Source of the DNA: Orientallactaga sibirica
Lineage: Eukaryota; Chordata; Mammalia; Rodentia; Dipodidae
DNA length: 64,000 nt
NCBI GenBank assembly: GCA_036365145.1
Contig: JAEOAD010001944.1
Coordinates: forward strand, 248,001-312,000
Reading direction: 5' to 3'
Shown here: positions 1 through 10,539 of the stretch, piece by piece
How the letters are laid out: the number at the start of each line of letters is the position of its first letter
Numbering within the stretch: the first letter of the stretch is position 1
Position numbers and translations under genes: made by a program
Notes under the pieces: generated by a model
Told to the model about the DNA's origin: nothing
Databases searched by the model: none
What the model saw: only the letters and a program-made list of their open reading frames with translations

Positions 1-3000
1 TTGAAACCTTCCTTGTTTGTGTAGTCTAACAAGATGTACAACTTACTAGTTTCCCTTCATTTCTAAAGTAGTTCCTTTAGAAATCAAACGTCTTCATTGC
101 CGAACACTGTACTGTGTGAAATAAGCTAGCTGTTTCTAGGAATCAGTTGCTTTCCCTACGAAGAAGGTTTAGTACAGTAAATTCAAAGTTTTTCTAGTTA
201 GTGTAGTCTAACAAGATGAACAACTTAGTAGTTTCACTTCATTTCTAAAGCAGTTTGTTTAGAAAACATACATCTTCATTGCGGAAAACTGTACTGTGTG
301 AAATAAGTTAGTTCGGTTCTAGGATTCAGTTGCTTTCCTACGAAGAAAGTTTAGTGCAGCAACTTCAAACCTTCCTTGTTTGTGTAGTATAACAAGATGT
401 ACAACTTACTAGTTTCGCTTCATTTGTAAAGTAGTTTGTTTAGAAAACAAACAAATTCATTGCCGAACACTGTACTGTGTGAAATCAGCCAGTTCGGTTC
501 TAGGAATCAGTTGCTTTCCTACGAAGAAGGTTTAGTGCATCAAGTTCAAACTTTTCTAGTTAGTGTAATCGAACAAGATATACAACATACTAGATTCGCT
601 TCATATCTAAAGTAGTTTCTTCAAAAACAAACATCTTCATTGCCGAAAACTGTACTGTGTGAAATAAGTTAGTTCGGTTCTAGGAATCAGTTGCTTTCCT
701 TCGAAGAAGGTTTAGTGCAGCAACATGAAACCTTCCTTGTTTGTGTAGTCTAACAAGATGTACAACTTACTAGTTTCGCTTCATTTGTCAAGTAGTTTGT
801 TTAGAAAACAAACATTGTCACTGCCGAACACTGTACTGTTTGTGAAAACAAACATCTTAAGCTAGTTCGGTTCTAGGAATCAGTTGCTTTTCCTACGAAG
901 AAGGTTTAGTGCAGTAAATTCAAACTTTTCTAGTTAGTGTAATCTAAGAAGATGTACAAATTAGTAGTTTCGCTTCATTTCTAAAGTAGTTGGTTTAGAA
1001 AACAAACATCTTCATTGGCGTCATTGTACTGTGTGAAGTAAGCTAGTTCGGTTCTAGGAATCAGTTCTTTTCCTACGAAGAAGGTTTAGTGCAGCAAGTT
1101 CAAACTTTTCTAATTAGTGTAATCTAACAAGATGTACAAGTTAGTAGTTTCACTTCATTTGTAAAGCAGTTTGTTTAGAAAACATACATCTTCATTGTCG
1201 AAAACTGTATTGTGTGAAATAAGTTAGTTTGGTTGTAGGAATCAGTTGCTTTCCTACGAAGAAGGTTTAGTGAAGCAACTTCAAACATTTCTAGTTAGTG
1301 TAATCTAAGAACATGTACAACTTAGTAGTTTTACTTCATTTCTAAAGCAGTTTGTTTAGAAAACATCCATCTTCATTGCCGAACACTGTACCGTGTGAAA
1401 TAAGTTAGTTCGGTTCTAGGAATCAGTTGCTTTCCTACGAAGAAGGTTTAATGCAGCAACTTGAAACCTTCCATGTTTGTGTAGTCTATCAAGATGTACA
1501 ACTTACTAGTTTCCCTTCATTTGTAAAGTAGTTTGTTTAGAAAACAAACATCTTTATTGACGAACACTGTACTGTGTGAAATAAGCTCATTCGGTTCTAG
1601 GAATCAGTTGCTTTCCTACGAAGAAGGTTTAGTGTAGCAAGTTCAAACTTTTCTAGTTAGCGTAATCTATCACGATGTACAACATAATAGATTCGCTTCA
1701 TATCTAAAGTAGTTTCTTTTAAAAACAAACATCTTCATTGCCGAAAACTGTACTGTGTGAAATAAGTTACTTCGGTTCTAGGAATCAGTTGCTTTCCTAT
1801 GAAGAAGGTTTACTTCAGCAACGTGAAACCTTCCTTGTTTGTGTAGTCTAACAAGATGTACAACTTACTCGTTTCGCTTCATTTTTAAAGTAGTTTGTTT
1901 AGAAAACAAACATCGTCATTCCGAACACTGTACTGTGTGAAATAAGCTAGTTCGGTTCTAGGAATGATTTGCTTTCCTACGAAGAAGCTTTAGTGCAGTA
2001 AGTTCAAACATTTCTAGTTAGTGTAATCTAAGAAGATGTACAAATTAGTAGTTTCGCTTCATTTCTAAAGCACTTGGTTTAGAAAACATACATCTTCATT
2101 GGCGACACTGTACTGTGTGAAATAAGCTAGTTCGGTTCTAGGAATCAGTTCCTTTGCTACGAAGAAGGTTTAGTGCAGCAAGTTCAAACTTTTTTAGTTA
2201 GTGTAATCTAACAAGATGTACAAGTTAGTAGTTTCACTTCATTTCTAAAGCAGTTTGTTTAGAAAACATACATCTTCATTGTCGAAAACTGTACTGTGTG
2301 AAATAAGTTAGTTTGGTTGTAGGAATCAGTTGCTTTCCTACGAAGAAGGTTTAGTACCGCGACTTCAAACATTTCTAGTTAGTGTAATATAAGAAGATGT
2401 ACAAATTAGTAGTTTCGCTTCATTTCGAAAGCAGTTCGTTTAGAAAACATACATCTTCACTGGTGACACAGTGCTGTCTGAAATAAGCTAGTTTGGTTCT
2501 AGGAATCAGTTGCTTTCCAACGAAGAAGGTTTAGTGCAGCAACTTGAAACCTTCCTTGTTTGTGTAGTCTAACAAGATGTACAACTTACTAGTTTCGCTT
2601 CATTTCTAAAGTAGTTCCTTTAGAAAACAAACATCTTCATTGCCGAACACTGTACTGTGTGAAATAAGCTAGTTCGGTTCTAGGAATCAGTTGCTTCCCT
2701 ACGAAGAAGGTTTATTACAGCAAGCTCAAAGTTTTCTAGTTAGTATAGTCTAACAAGTTGTACAACTTAGTTGTTTCACTTCATTTCTAAAGCAGTTTGT
2801 TTAGAAAACATACATCTTCATTCCCGAAAACTGTAATGTGTGAAATAAGTTAGTTCGGTTCTAGGAATCAGTTGCTTTACTACGAAGAAAGTTTAGTGCA
2901 GCAACTTCAAACCTTCCTTGTTTGTGTAGTATAACAAGATGTACAACTTACTAGTTTCGCTTCATTTGTAAAGTAGTTTGTTTAGAAAACAAACATCGTC

Positions 3001-4159
3001 ATTGCCGAACACAGTATTGTGTGAAATAAGCTAGTTCGGTTCTAGGAACCAGTTGCTTTCCTACGAAGAAGGTTTAGTGCAGCAAGTTCAAACTTTTCTA
3101 GTTAGTTTTATCTAACAAGATGTACAACTTACTTGATTAGCTTCATATCTAAAGTAGTTTGTTTCAAAAACAAAATCTTCATTGCCAAAAACTGTACTGA
3201 GTGAAATGAGTTATTTCGGTTCTAGGAATCAGTTGCTTTCCTACGAAGAAGGTTTAGTGCAGCAACGTCAAACATTTCTCCTTTCTGTAGTCTAACAAGA
3301 TGTACATCTTAGCAGTTTCGCTTCATTTGTAAAGTAGTTTGTTTAGAAAACAAACATCTTCATTGCCGAATACTATACTGTGTGAAATAAGCTAGTTCGG
3401 TTCTAGGAATCAGTTGCTTTCCTACGAAGAAGGTTTAGTGCAGCAATTTCAAACTTTTCTAGTTAGTGTAATCTAACAAGATTTACAAGTTAGTAGTTTC
3501 ACTTCATTTCTAAAGCAGTTTGTTTAGAAAACATACATCTTCATTGTCGAAAACTGTACTGTGTGAAATAAGATTGTTCGGTTCTAGGAATCAGTTGCTT
3601 TCCTACGAAGAAGGTTTAGTGCAGCAAGTTCAAACTTTTCTAGTTAGTGTTATCTAACAAGATGTACAACTTACTTGATTCGCTTCATATCTAAAATAGA
3701 TTGTTTCCAAAACAAAATCTTCATTGCCGAAAACTGTACTGTGTGAAATAAGTTAGTTCGGTTCTAGTAATCAGTTGCTTTCCTACAAAGAAGGTTTAGT
3801 GCAGCAACTTGAAACCTTCCTTGTTTGTGAAGTATAACAAGATGTACAACTTAGTAGTTTCGCTTCATTTGTAAAGTAGTTTGTTTAGAAAACAAACATT
3901 TTCATTGCCGAACACTGTACTGTGTGAAATAAGGTAGTTCTCTTCTAGGAATCAGTTGCTTTCCTACGAAGAAAGTTTAGTAAAGCAACTTCAAACCTTC
4001 CTTGTTTGTGTAGTCTAACAAGATGTACAACTTACTCATTTCCATTCATTTGTAAAGTAGTTTGTTTAGAAAACAAACATCCTCATTGCCGAACACTGTA
4101 CTGTGTGATATAAGCTAGTTCAGTTCTAGGTATGAGTTGCTTTCCTACGAAGAAGGTTT

Positions 4160-5600
4160 AGTGCAGTAAGTTCAAACATTTCTAGTTAGTGTAATGTAAG
4201 AAGATGTACAAATTAGTAGTTTCGCTTCATTTCTAAAGCAGTTGGTTCAGAAAACATACATCTTTATTGGCGACACTGTACTGTGTGAAGTAAGCTAGTT
4301 CGGTTCTAGGAATCAGTTGCTTTCCTACGAAGAAAGTTTTGTGCAGCAACTTCAAACCTTCCTTGTTTGTGTAGTGTAAGAAGATGTACAACTTACTAGT
4401 TTCGCTTCATTTCTAAAGTAGTTTCTTTAGAAAACAAACATCTTCATTGTCGAACACTGTATTGGGTGAAATAAGCTAGTTCGGTTCTAGGAATCAGTTC
4501 CTTTCCTCCGAAGAAGGTTTAGTGCAGCAAGTTCAAACTTTTCTAGTTAGTGTAATCAAACAAGATGTACAAATAAGTAGTTTCACTTCATTTCTAAAGC
4601 AGTTTGTTTAGAAAAGATACATCTTCATTGCCTAAAACTGTACTGTGTGAAATAAGTTAGTTTGGTTCTAGGAATCAGTTGATTTCCTACGAAGAAGATT
4701 TAGTGCAGCAACTTCAAACCTTCCTTGTTTGTGTAGTCTAACAAGATGTACATCTTAGCAGTTTCGCTTCATGTGTAAAGTAGTTTGTTTAGAAAACATA
4801 CATCTTCATGGCCGAACACTGTACTGTGTGAAATAAGTTAGTTCTTTTCAAGGAATCAGTTGCTTTCCTACGAGGAAGGTTTAGTGCAGTAAGTTCAAAC
4901 ATTTCTAGTTAGTGTATTCTAAGAAGATGTACAAATTAGTAGTTTCGCTTCATTTCTAAAGCAGTTGGTGTAGAAAACATGCATCTTCATTGGCGACACT
5001 GTACTGTGTGAAGTAAGCTAGTTCGGTTCTAGGAATCAGTTGCTTTCCTACGAAGAAAGTTTTGTGCAGCAACTTCAAACCTTCCTTGTTTGTGTAGTGT
5101 AAGAAGATGTACAACTTACTAGTTTCGCTTCATTTCTAAAGTAGTTTCTTTAGAAAACAAACATCTTCATTGCCGAACACTGTACTTTGTGAAATAAGCT
5201 AGTTCGGTTCTAGGATTCAGTTCCTTTCCTAGGAAGAAGGTTTAGTGCAGCAACTTCAAACTTTTCTAGTTAGTGTAATCAAACAACCTGTACAACTTAG
5301 TAGTTTCACTTTATTTCTAAAGCAGTTTGTTTAGAAAACATACATCTTCATTGCCGATAACTGTACTGTGTGAAATAAGTTAGTTCGGTCCTAGGAATCA
5401 GTTGCTTTCCTACAAAGAAGATTTAGTGCAGCAACTTCAAACCTTCCTTATTTGTGTAGTCTAACAAGATGTACAACTTAGCAGTTTCCTTCATTTGTAA
5501 AGTAGTTTGTTTTAGAAAACAAACATCGTCATTGCCGAACACTGTACTGTGTGAAGTAAGCTAGTTCGGTTCTAGGAATCAGTTTCTTTCCTAGAAAGAA
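4160..5600 (+). repeat. 4-monomer higher-order duplication
   Basis: Two adjacent blocks, about 4160-4882 and 4883-5600, repeat the same monomer order. The rare word AGTTTTGTGCAGC occurs at both positions, and its GTGCAGC starts at 4341 and 5064, an offset of 723 bp (four monomers). Both blocks then continue with GTAGTGTAAGAAGATG, a GTAATCAAACAA variant and an AAGAAGATTTAGTGCAGC monomer in the same order. The copies differ by scattered substitutions, so this is an older local duplication. Confidence 0.7.
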
Positions 5601-6964
5601 AGTTTAGTGCAGGAAGTTCAAACTGTTCTAGTTAGTGTAGTCTAACAAGATGTACAACTTACCTGTTTCTCTTCATATCTAAAGTAGTTTTTTTCAAAAA
5701 CAAACATCTTCATTGCCGAACACTGTTCTGTGTGAAATAAGCTAGTTCTGTTCTAGGAATCAGTTGCTTTCCTACGAAGAAGGTTTAGTGCAGCAACTCT
5801 AAACATTTCTAGTTAGTGTAGTCTAACAAGATATACAACTTAGTAGTTTCACTTCATTTCTAAAGCAGTTTGTTTAGAAAACATTCATCTTCATTGCCGA
5901 AAACTGTACTGTGTGAAAAAAGTTAGTTTGGTTCTAGGAATCAGTTGCTTTCCTATGAAGAAGATTTACTGCAGGCCCTTCAAACCTTCCTTGTTTGTGT
6001 AGTTTCACAAGATGTACATCTTACCAGTTTCGCTTCATTTGTAAAGTAGTTTGTTTAGAAAACAAACATCTTCATTGCCGAACACTGTACTGTGTGAAAT
6101 AAGCTAGGTCGGTTCTAGGAATCAATTGCTTTCCTACGAAGAAGGTTTATTGCAGCAACTTCAAACCTTCCTTGTTTGTGTAGTCTAACAAGATGTACAA
6201 CTTAGTAGTTTTACTTCATTTCTAAAGCAGTTTGTTTAGAAAACACACATCTTCATTGCCGAACACTGTACTGTGTGAAATAAGCTAGTTCGGTTCTAGG
6301 AATCAGTTGCTTTCCTACGAAGAAGGTTTAGTGCAATAAGTTCAAACATTTTTAGTTAGTGTTATCTAAGAAGATGTACAAATTAGTAGTTTCACTTCAT
6401 TTCTAAAGCAGTTGGTTTACAAAACATACATCTTCATTGGCGACACTGTACTGTGTGAAGTAAGGTAGTTCGGTTCTAGCAATCAGTTCCTTTCCTACGA
6501 AGAATGTTTAGTGCAGCAAGTTCAAACATTTTTAGTTAGTGTTATCTAACAAAATGTGCAACTTACTTGATTCGCTTCATATCTAGTGTGTTTCAAAAAC
6601 AAATCTTCATTGCCGAAAACTGTACTGTGTGAAATAAGTTATTTCGGTTCTAGGAATCAGTTGCTTTAATACGAAGAAGGTTTAGTGCAGCAACTTCAAA
6701 CCTTCCTCGTTTGTGTAGTCTAACAAGATGTACAACTTAGTAGTTTCGCTTCATTTCTAAAGTTGTTTGTTTAGAAAACAAGCATCTTCATTGACGAACA
6801 CTGTACTGTGTGAAATAAGCTAGTTCGATTCTAGGAATCAGTTGCTTTCCTACGAAGAAGGTTTAGCGCAGCAAGTTCAAACTTTTCTAGTTAGTGTAGT
6901 CTAACAAGATGTACAACTTAGTAGTTTCACTTCATTTCTAAAGCAGTTTGTTTAGAAAACATAC

Positions 6965-6970
6965 ATCTTC
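6965..6970. repeat. Left target-site duplication of solo LTR
   Basis: ATCTTC at 6965-6970 pairs with ATATTC at 7444-7449 (one mismatch). Joining the flanks across the LTR restores the normal satellite word CATCTTCATTGCC. That shows an insertion into a satellite monomer, with the usual 6-bp duplication of class II (ERVK-like) elements. Confidence 0.75.
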
Positions 6971-7154
6971 TGCCGGGGCTTTTTTCCCTCACCACCAGCA
7001 GGTAGAGCAAAGGAGAGAGAGAGCCGGGCCAGCCGTTTCTCTTGAGGCTGAGCGAGAAGACAGGTGTCGGCGACTCTAACCCCTCCCCCCACTAAAACAC
7101 CGGGGAGAAAAACCACATTGAGTCGCGGAGAAACGTCTAAAGCGAAACTCGACG

Positions 7155-7160
7155 TTTATT
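7155..7160 (-). terminator. Polyadenylation signal of solo LTR
   Basis: TTTATT on the plus strand is AATAAA on the LTR strand, about 15 bp downstream of the TATA-like box. Such tight spacing is seen in some class II LTRs. Confidence 0.55.
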
Positions 7161-7173
7161 GTCAGGGGAGAGA

Positions 7174-7180
7174 TATTTAT
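7174..7180 (-). promoter_or_regulatory. TATA-like box of solo LTR
   Basis: TATTTAT on the plus strand gives ATAAATA on the LTR strand, immediately downstream of the 55-bp duplicated U3 segment. Position and context suggest the LTR core promoter. No transcript evidence is available. Confidence 0.5.
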
Positions 7181-7183
7181 GTG

Positions 7184-7293
7184 CTTTGAGGAAGGGGGCG
7201 GGAAGAGGGGATGAGAGAAAGGTATAAGGGCCAATATACTTTGAGGAAGGGGGTGGGAAGAGGGGATAAGAGAAAGGTATAAGGGCCAACAGT
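7184..7293 (-). repeat. 55-bp tandem duplication in U3 of solo LTR
   Basis: Two copies, 7184-7238 and 7239-7293, each starting CTTTGAGGAAGGGGG and containing GGTATAAGGGCCAA, differ at only a few bases. The block is purine-rich on the plus strand. Because it sits just upstream of the TATA-like box on the LTR strand, it resembles the duplicated enhancer units often found in retroviral U3 regions. Confidence 0.85.
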
Positions 7294-7443
7294 ATTTCAT
7301 CACGTCAGCAGCAGCTGGGTGGAGGCAGTTTCAGCTTAGGTGCTGAGTCAAGGGCAGGTACTCATGCTCGACTAGGCCTTACCGAGAGTAGGCCAAGATT
7401 GGCTGGGCTAACCACTCGGCTTCACACCGGGCAGGGCCCAACA

Positions 7444-7449
7444 ATATTC
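7444..7449. repeat. Right target-site duplication of solo LTR
   Basis: ATATTC, one mismatch from ATCTTC at 6965-6970. Satellite sequence resumes in phase with ATTGCC directly after it. Confidence 0.75.
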
Positions 7450-8071
7450 ATTGCCAAAAAAGGTACTGTGTGAAATAAGTTAATTCGGTTCTAGGAATCA
7501 GTTGCTTTCCTATGAAGAAAGTTTAGTGCAGCAACTTCAAACCTTCCTTGTTTGTGTAGTATAACAAGATGTACAACTAACCAGTTTCGCTTCATTTGTA
7601 AAGTAGTTTGTTTAGAAAACAAACATCTTCATTGCCGAACACTGTACTGTGTGAAATAAGCTAGTTCGGGTCTAGGAATCAGTTGCTTTCCTACGAAGAA
7701 GGTTTAGTGCAGCAAGTTCAAACTTTTCTAGTTAGTGTAATCTAGCAAGATGTAGAACATACTAGATTTGCTTCATATCTAAAGTAGTTTCTTTCAAAAA
7801 CAAACATCTTCATTGCCCAAAAATGTACTGTGTGAAATTAGTTAGTTCGGTTCTAGGCATCAGTTCCTTTCCTACGAAGAAGGTTTAGTGCAGCAAATTC
7901 AAACCTTCCTTGTTTGTGTTGTCTAACAAGATGTACATCTTAGCAGTTTCGCTTCATTTCTAAAGTTGTTTGTTTAGAAAACAAACATCTTCATTGCAGA
8001 ACACTGTACTGTGTGAAATAAGCTAGTTCGGTTCTAGGAATCAGTTCCTTTCCTACGAAGAAGGTTTAGTG

Positions 8072-8303
8072 CAGCAAGTTCAAACTTTTCCAGTTAGTGT
8101 AGTCTAACAGGATGTACAACTTAGTAGTTTTACTTCATTTCTAAAGCAGTTTGTTTAGAAAACACACATCTTCATTGCGAAAACTTCATTTGTAAAGTAG
8201 TTTGTTTAGAAAACAAACATCTTCATAACCGAACACTGTACTGTGTGAAATAAGCCAGTTCGGTTCTAGGAATCAGTTGCTTTCCTACGAAGAAGGTTTA
8301 GTA
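8072..8303 (+). repeat. Composite satellite monomer (~232 bp)
   Basis: The spacing between successive AGCAAG landmarks is about 232 bp, 51 bp longer than normal. After TTCATTGCGAAAA near 8178 the sequence jumps back to CTTCATTTGTAAAG, repeating about 50 bp of the monomer. This looks like an unequal-exchange or slippage junction. Confidence 0.75.
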
Positions 8304-10539
8304 CAGCAAGTTAAAACTTTTCTAGTTAGTGTTATCTAACAAGATGTACAACTTACTTGATTCGCTTCATATCTAAAGTAGTTTGTTTCAAAAACAAATT
8401 TTTCATTGCCGAACACTGTACTGTGTGAAATAAGCTAGTTCAGTTCTAGGAATCAGTTGCTTTCCTACGAAGAAGGTTTAGTGCAGTAAGTTCAAACTTT
8501 TCTAGTTAGTGTAATCTAAGAAGGTGTACACATTAGTAGTTTCACTTCATTTCTAAAGCAGTTGGTTTAGAAAACATACATCTTCATTGGCGACACTGTA
8601 CTGTGTGACGTAAGCTAGTTCGGTTCTAGGAATCAGTTGCTTTCCTACGAAGAAAGTTTTGTGCAGCAAGTTCAAACCTTCCTTGCTTGTGTAGTCTAAC
8701 AAGATGTACAACTTACTAGTTTTGTTTCATTTCTAAAGGAGTTTCTTTAGAAAACAAACATCTTCATTGCCGAACACTGTACTGGGTGAAATAAGGTAGT
8801 TCGCTTCTAGGAATCAGTTCCTTTCCTACGAAGAAGGTTTAGTGCAGCAAGTTCAAACTTTTCTAGTTAGTGTAGTCTAACAAGATATACAACTTAGTAG
8901 TTTCACTTCATTTCTAAAGCAGTTTGTTTAGAAAACACACATCTTCATTGCCGAAAACTGTACTGTGTGAAATAAGTTAGTTCGGTTCTAGGAATCAGTT
9001 GCTTTCCTACGAAGAAGGTTTACTGCAGCAAGTTCAAACTTTTCTAGTTAGTGTAATCTAAAAAGATATACAACATACTAGATTCGCTTCATTTCTAAAT
9101 TAGTTTCATTCAAAAACAAACATCTTCATTGCCGAAAACTGTACTGTGTGAAATAAGTTAGTTCGGTTCTAGGAATCAGTTGCTTTCCTACGAAGAAAGT
9201 TTAGTGCAGCAACTTCAAACCTTCCTTGTTTGTGTAGTATAACAAGGTGTACAACTTATTAGTTTCGCTTCATTTCTAAAAATGTTTGTTTAGAAAACAA
9301 ACATCTTCATTGCCGAAAACTGTACTGTGTGAAATAAGTTAGTTCAGTTCTAGGAATCAGTTGCTTTCCTACGAAGAAGGTTTAGTGCAGCAAGTTCAAA
9401 CTTTTTTAGTTAGTGTAATCTGACAAGATGTACAACTTACTAGATTCGCTTCATATCTAAAGTAGTTTGTTTCAAAAACAAACGTCTTCATTTCCGAACA
9501 CTGTACTGTGTGAAATAAGCTAGTTCAGTTCTAGGAATCAGTTTCTTTCCTACGAACAAGGTTTAGTGCAGCAAGTTGAAACTTTTCTAGTTAGTGTAAT
9601 CTAACAAGATGTACAACATACTAGATTCGTTTCATATCTAAAGTAGTTTCTTTCAAAAATAAACATCTTCATTGCCGAAAACTGTACTGTGTGAAATAAG
9701 CTAGTTCGGTTCTAGGAATCAGTTCCTTTCCTCCGAAGAAGGTTTAGTGCAGCAAGTTCAAACAGTTCTAGTTAGTGAAATCTAACAAGATGTACAACTT
9801 AGTAGTTTCACTTCATTTCTTAACCAGTTTGTTTATAAAACATACATCTTCATTGCCGAAAACTGTACTGTGTGAAATAAGTTAGTTCGGTTGTGGGAAT
9901 CACTTGCTTTCCCTACGAAGAAGGTTTAGTGCAGCAACTTCAAACATTTCTAGGTAGTGTAAACTAAGAAGATGTACAAATTAAGAGTATCGCTTCATTT
10001 CTAAAGTTGTTTGTTTAGAAAACAAACATCTTCATTGCCGAAAACTGTACTGTGTGAAATAAGTTAGTTCGCTTCTAGGAATCAGTTGATTTCCTATGAA
10101 GAAGGTTTTTTGCACCAAGTTCAAACTTTTCAGTTAGTGTAATCTAACAAGATGTACAACATACTAGATTTGCTTCATATCTAAAGTAGTTTCTTTCAAA
10201 AAGAAACATCTTCATTGCCAAAAACTGTACTGTGTGAAATAAGTTAGTTCGGTTCTAGGAATCAGTTGCTTTCCTATGAAGAAGGTTAAGTCCCGCAACT
10301 TGAAACCTTCCTTGTTTGTGTAGTCTAACAAAATGTACAACTTACTAGTTTCGCTTCATTTGTAAAGTAGTTTTTTTAGAAAACAAACATCTTCATTGCT
10401 AACACTGTACTGTTTGAAATAAGCTAGTTCGATTCTAGGAATCAGTTGCTTTCCTACTAAGAATGTTTATTGCAGCAAGTTCAAACTTTTCTAGTTAGTG
10501 TAGTCTAACAAGATGTACAACTTACTTGATTCGCTTCAT

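Larger units (their letters stand above)
1..6970 (+). repeat. Satellite array, ~181-bp monomer, segment 1
   Basis: About 38 head-to-tail monomers of 180-181 bp, all in the same orientation. Landmarks that recur once per monomer include TTTAGTGCAGCAA, CTTCATTT, ACTGTACTGTGTGAAATAAG and CTAGGAATCAGTTGCTTTCC. Several monomer types alternate: one with CTTCCTTGTTTGTGTAGTC and AACAAACATC, one with TTTTCTAGTTAGTGTAATC and AACATACATC, one with CATACTAGATTCGCTTCATATC, and a shorter 180-bp type with AATTAGTAG and TTGGCGACACTG. No open reading frame of note is present. Each monomer holds about four CpGs. The segment ends where the minus-strand solo LTR inserts within a CATCTTCATTGCC word. Confidence 0.98.
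6971..7443 (-). mobile_element. Solo LTR, ERVK-like, minus strand
   Basis: A 473-bp unique insertion in the satellite. Read on the minus strand it begins TGTTGGGCCCTG and ends CCCCGGCA, that is TG...CA ends, flanked by a 6-bp near-perfect target duplication. The minus strand carries a TATA-like ATAAATA (7174-7180) followed by an AATAAA polyadenylation signal (7155-7160) and a GT-rich downstream part, the order U3-R-U5 of an LTR. No internal retroviral sequence or second LTR adjoins it, so it is a recombined solo LTR. A 55-bp tandem duplication lies upstream of the TATA-like box. The family is not one I can name. The TSD length and TGTTGGG start favour class II. A 75-codon minus-strand frame across it (7076-7303) has no recognisable content. 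Confidence 0.85.

Noticed and set aside
7076..7303. 75-codon minus-strand frame in the solo LTR
   Set aside because: It is low in complexity (Pro/Ser/Leu from a purine-rich duplicated U3 block), spans the polyadenylation signal and has no domain features.
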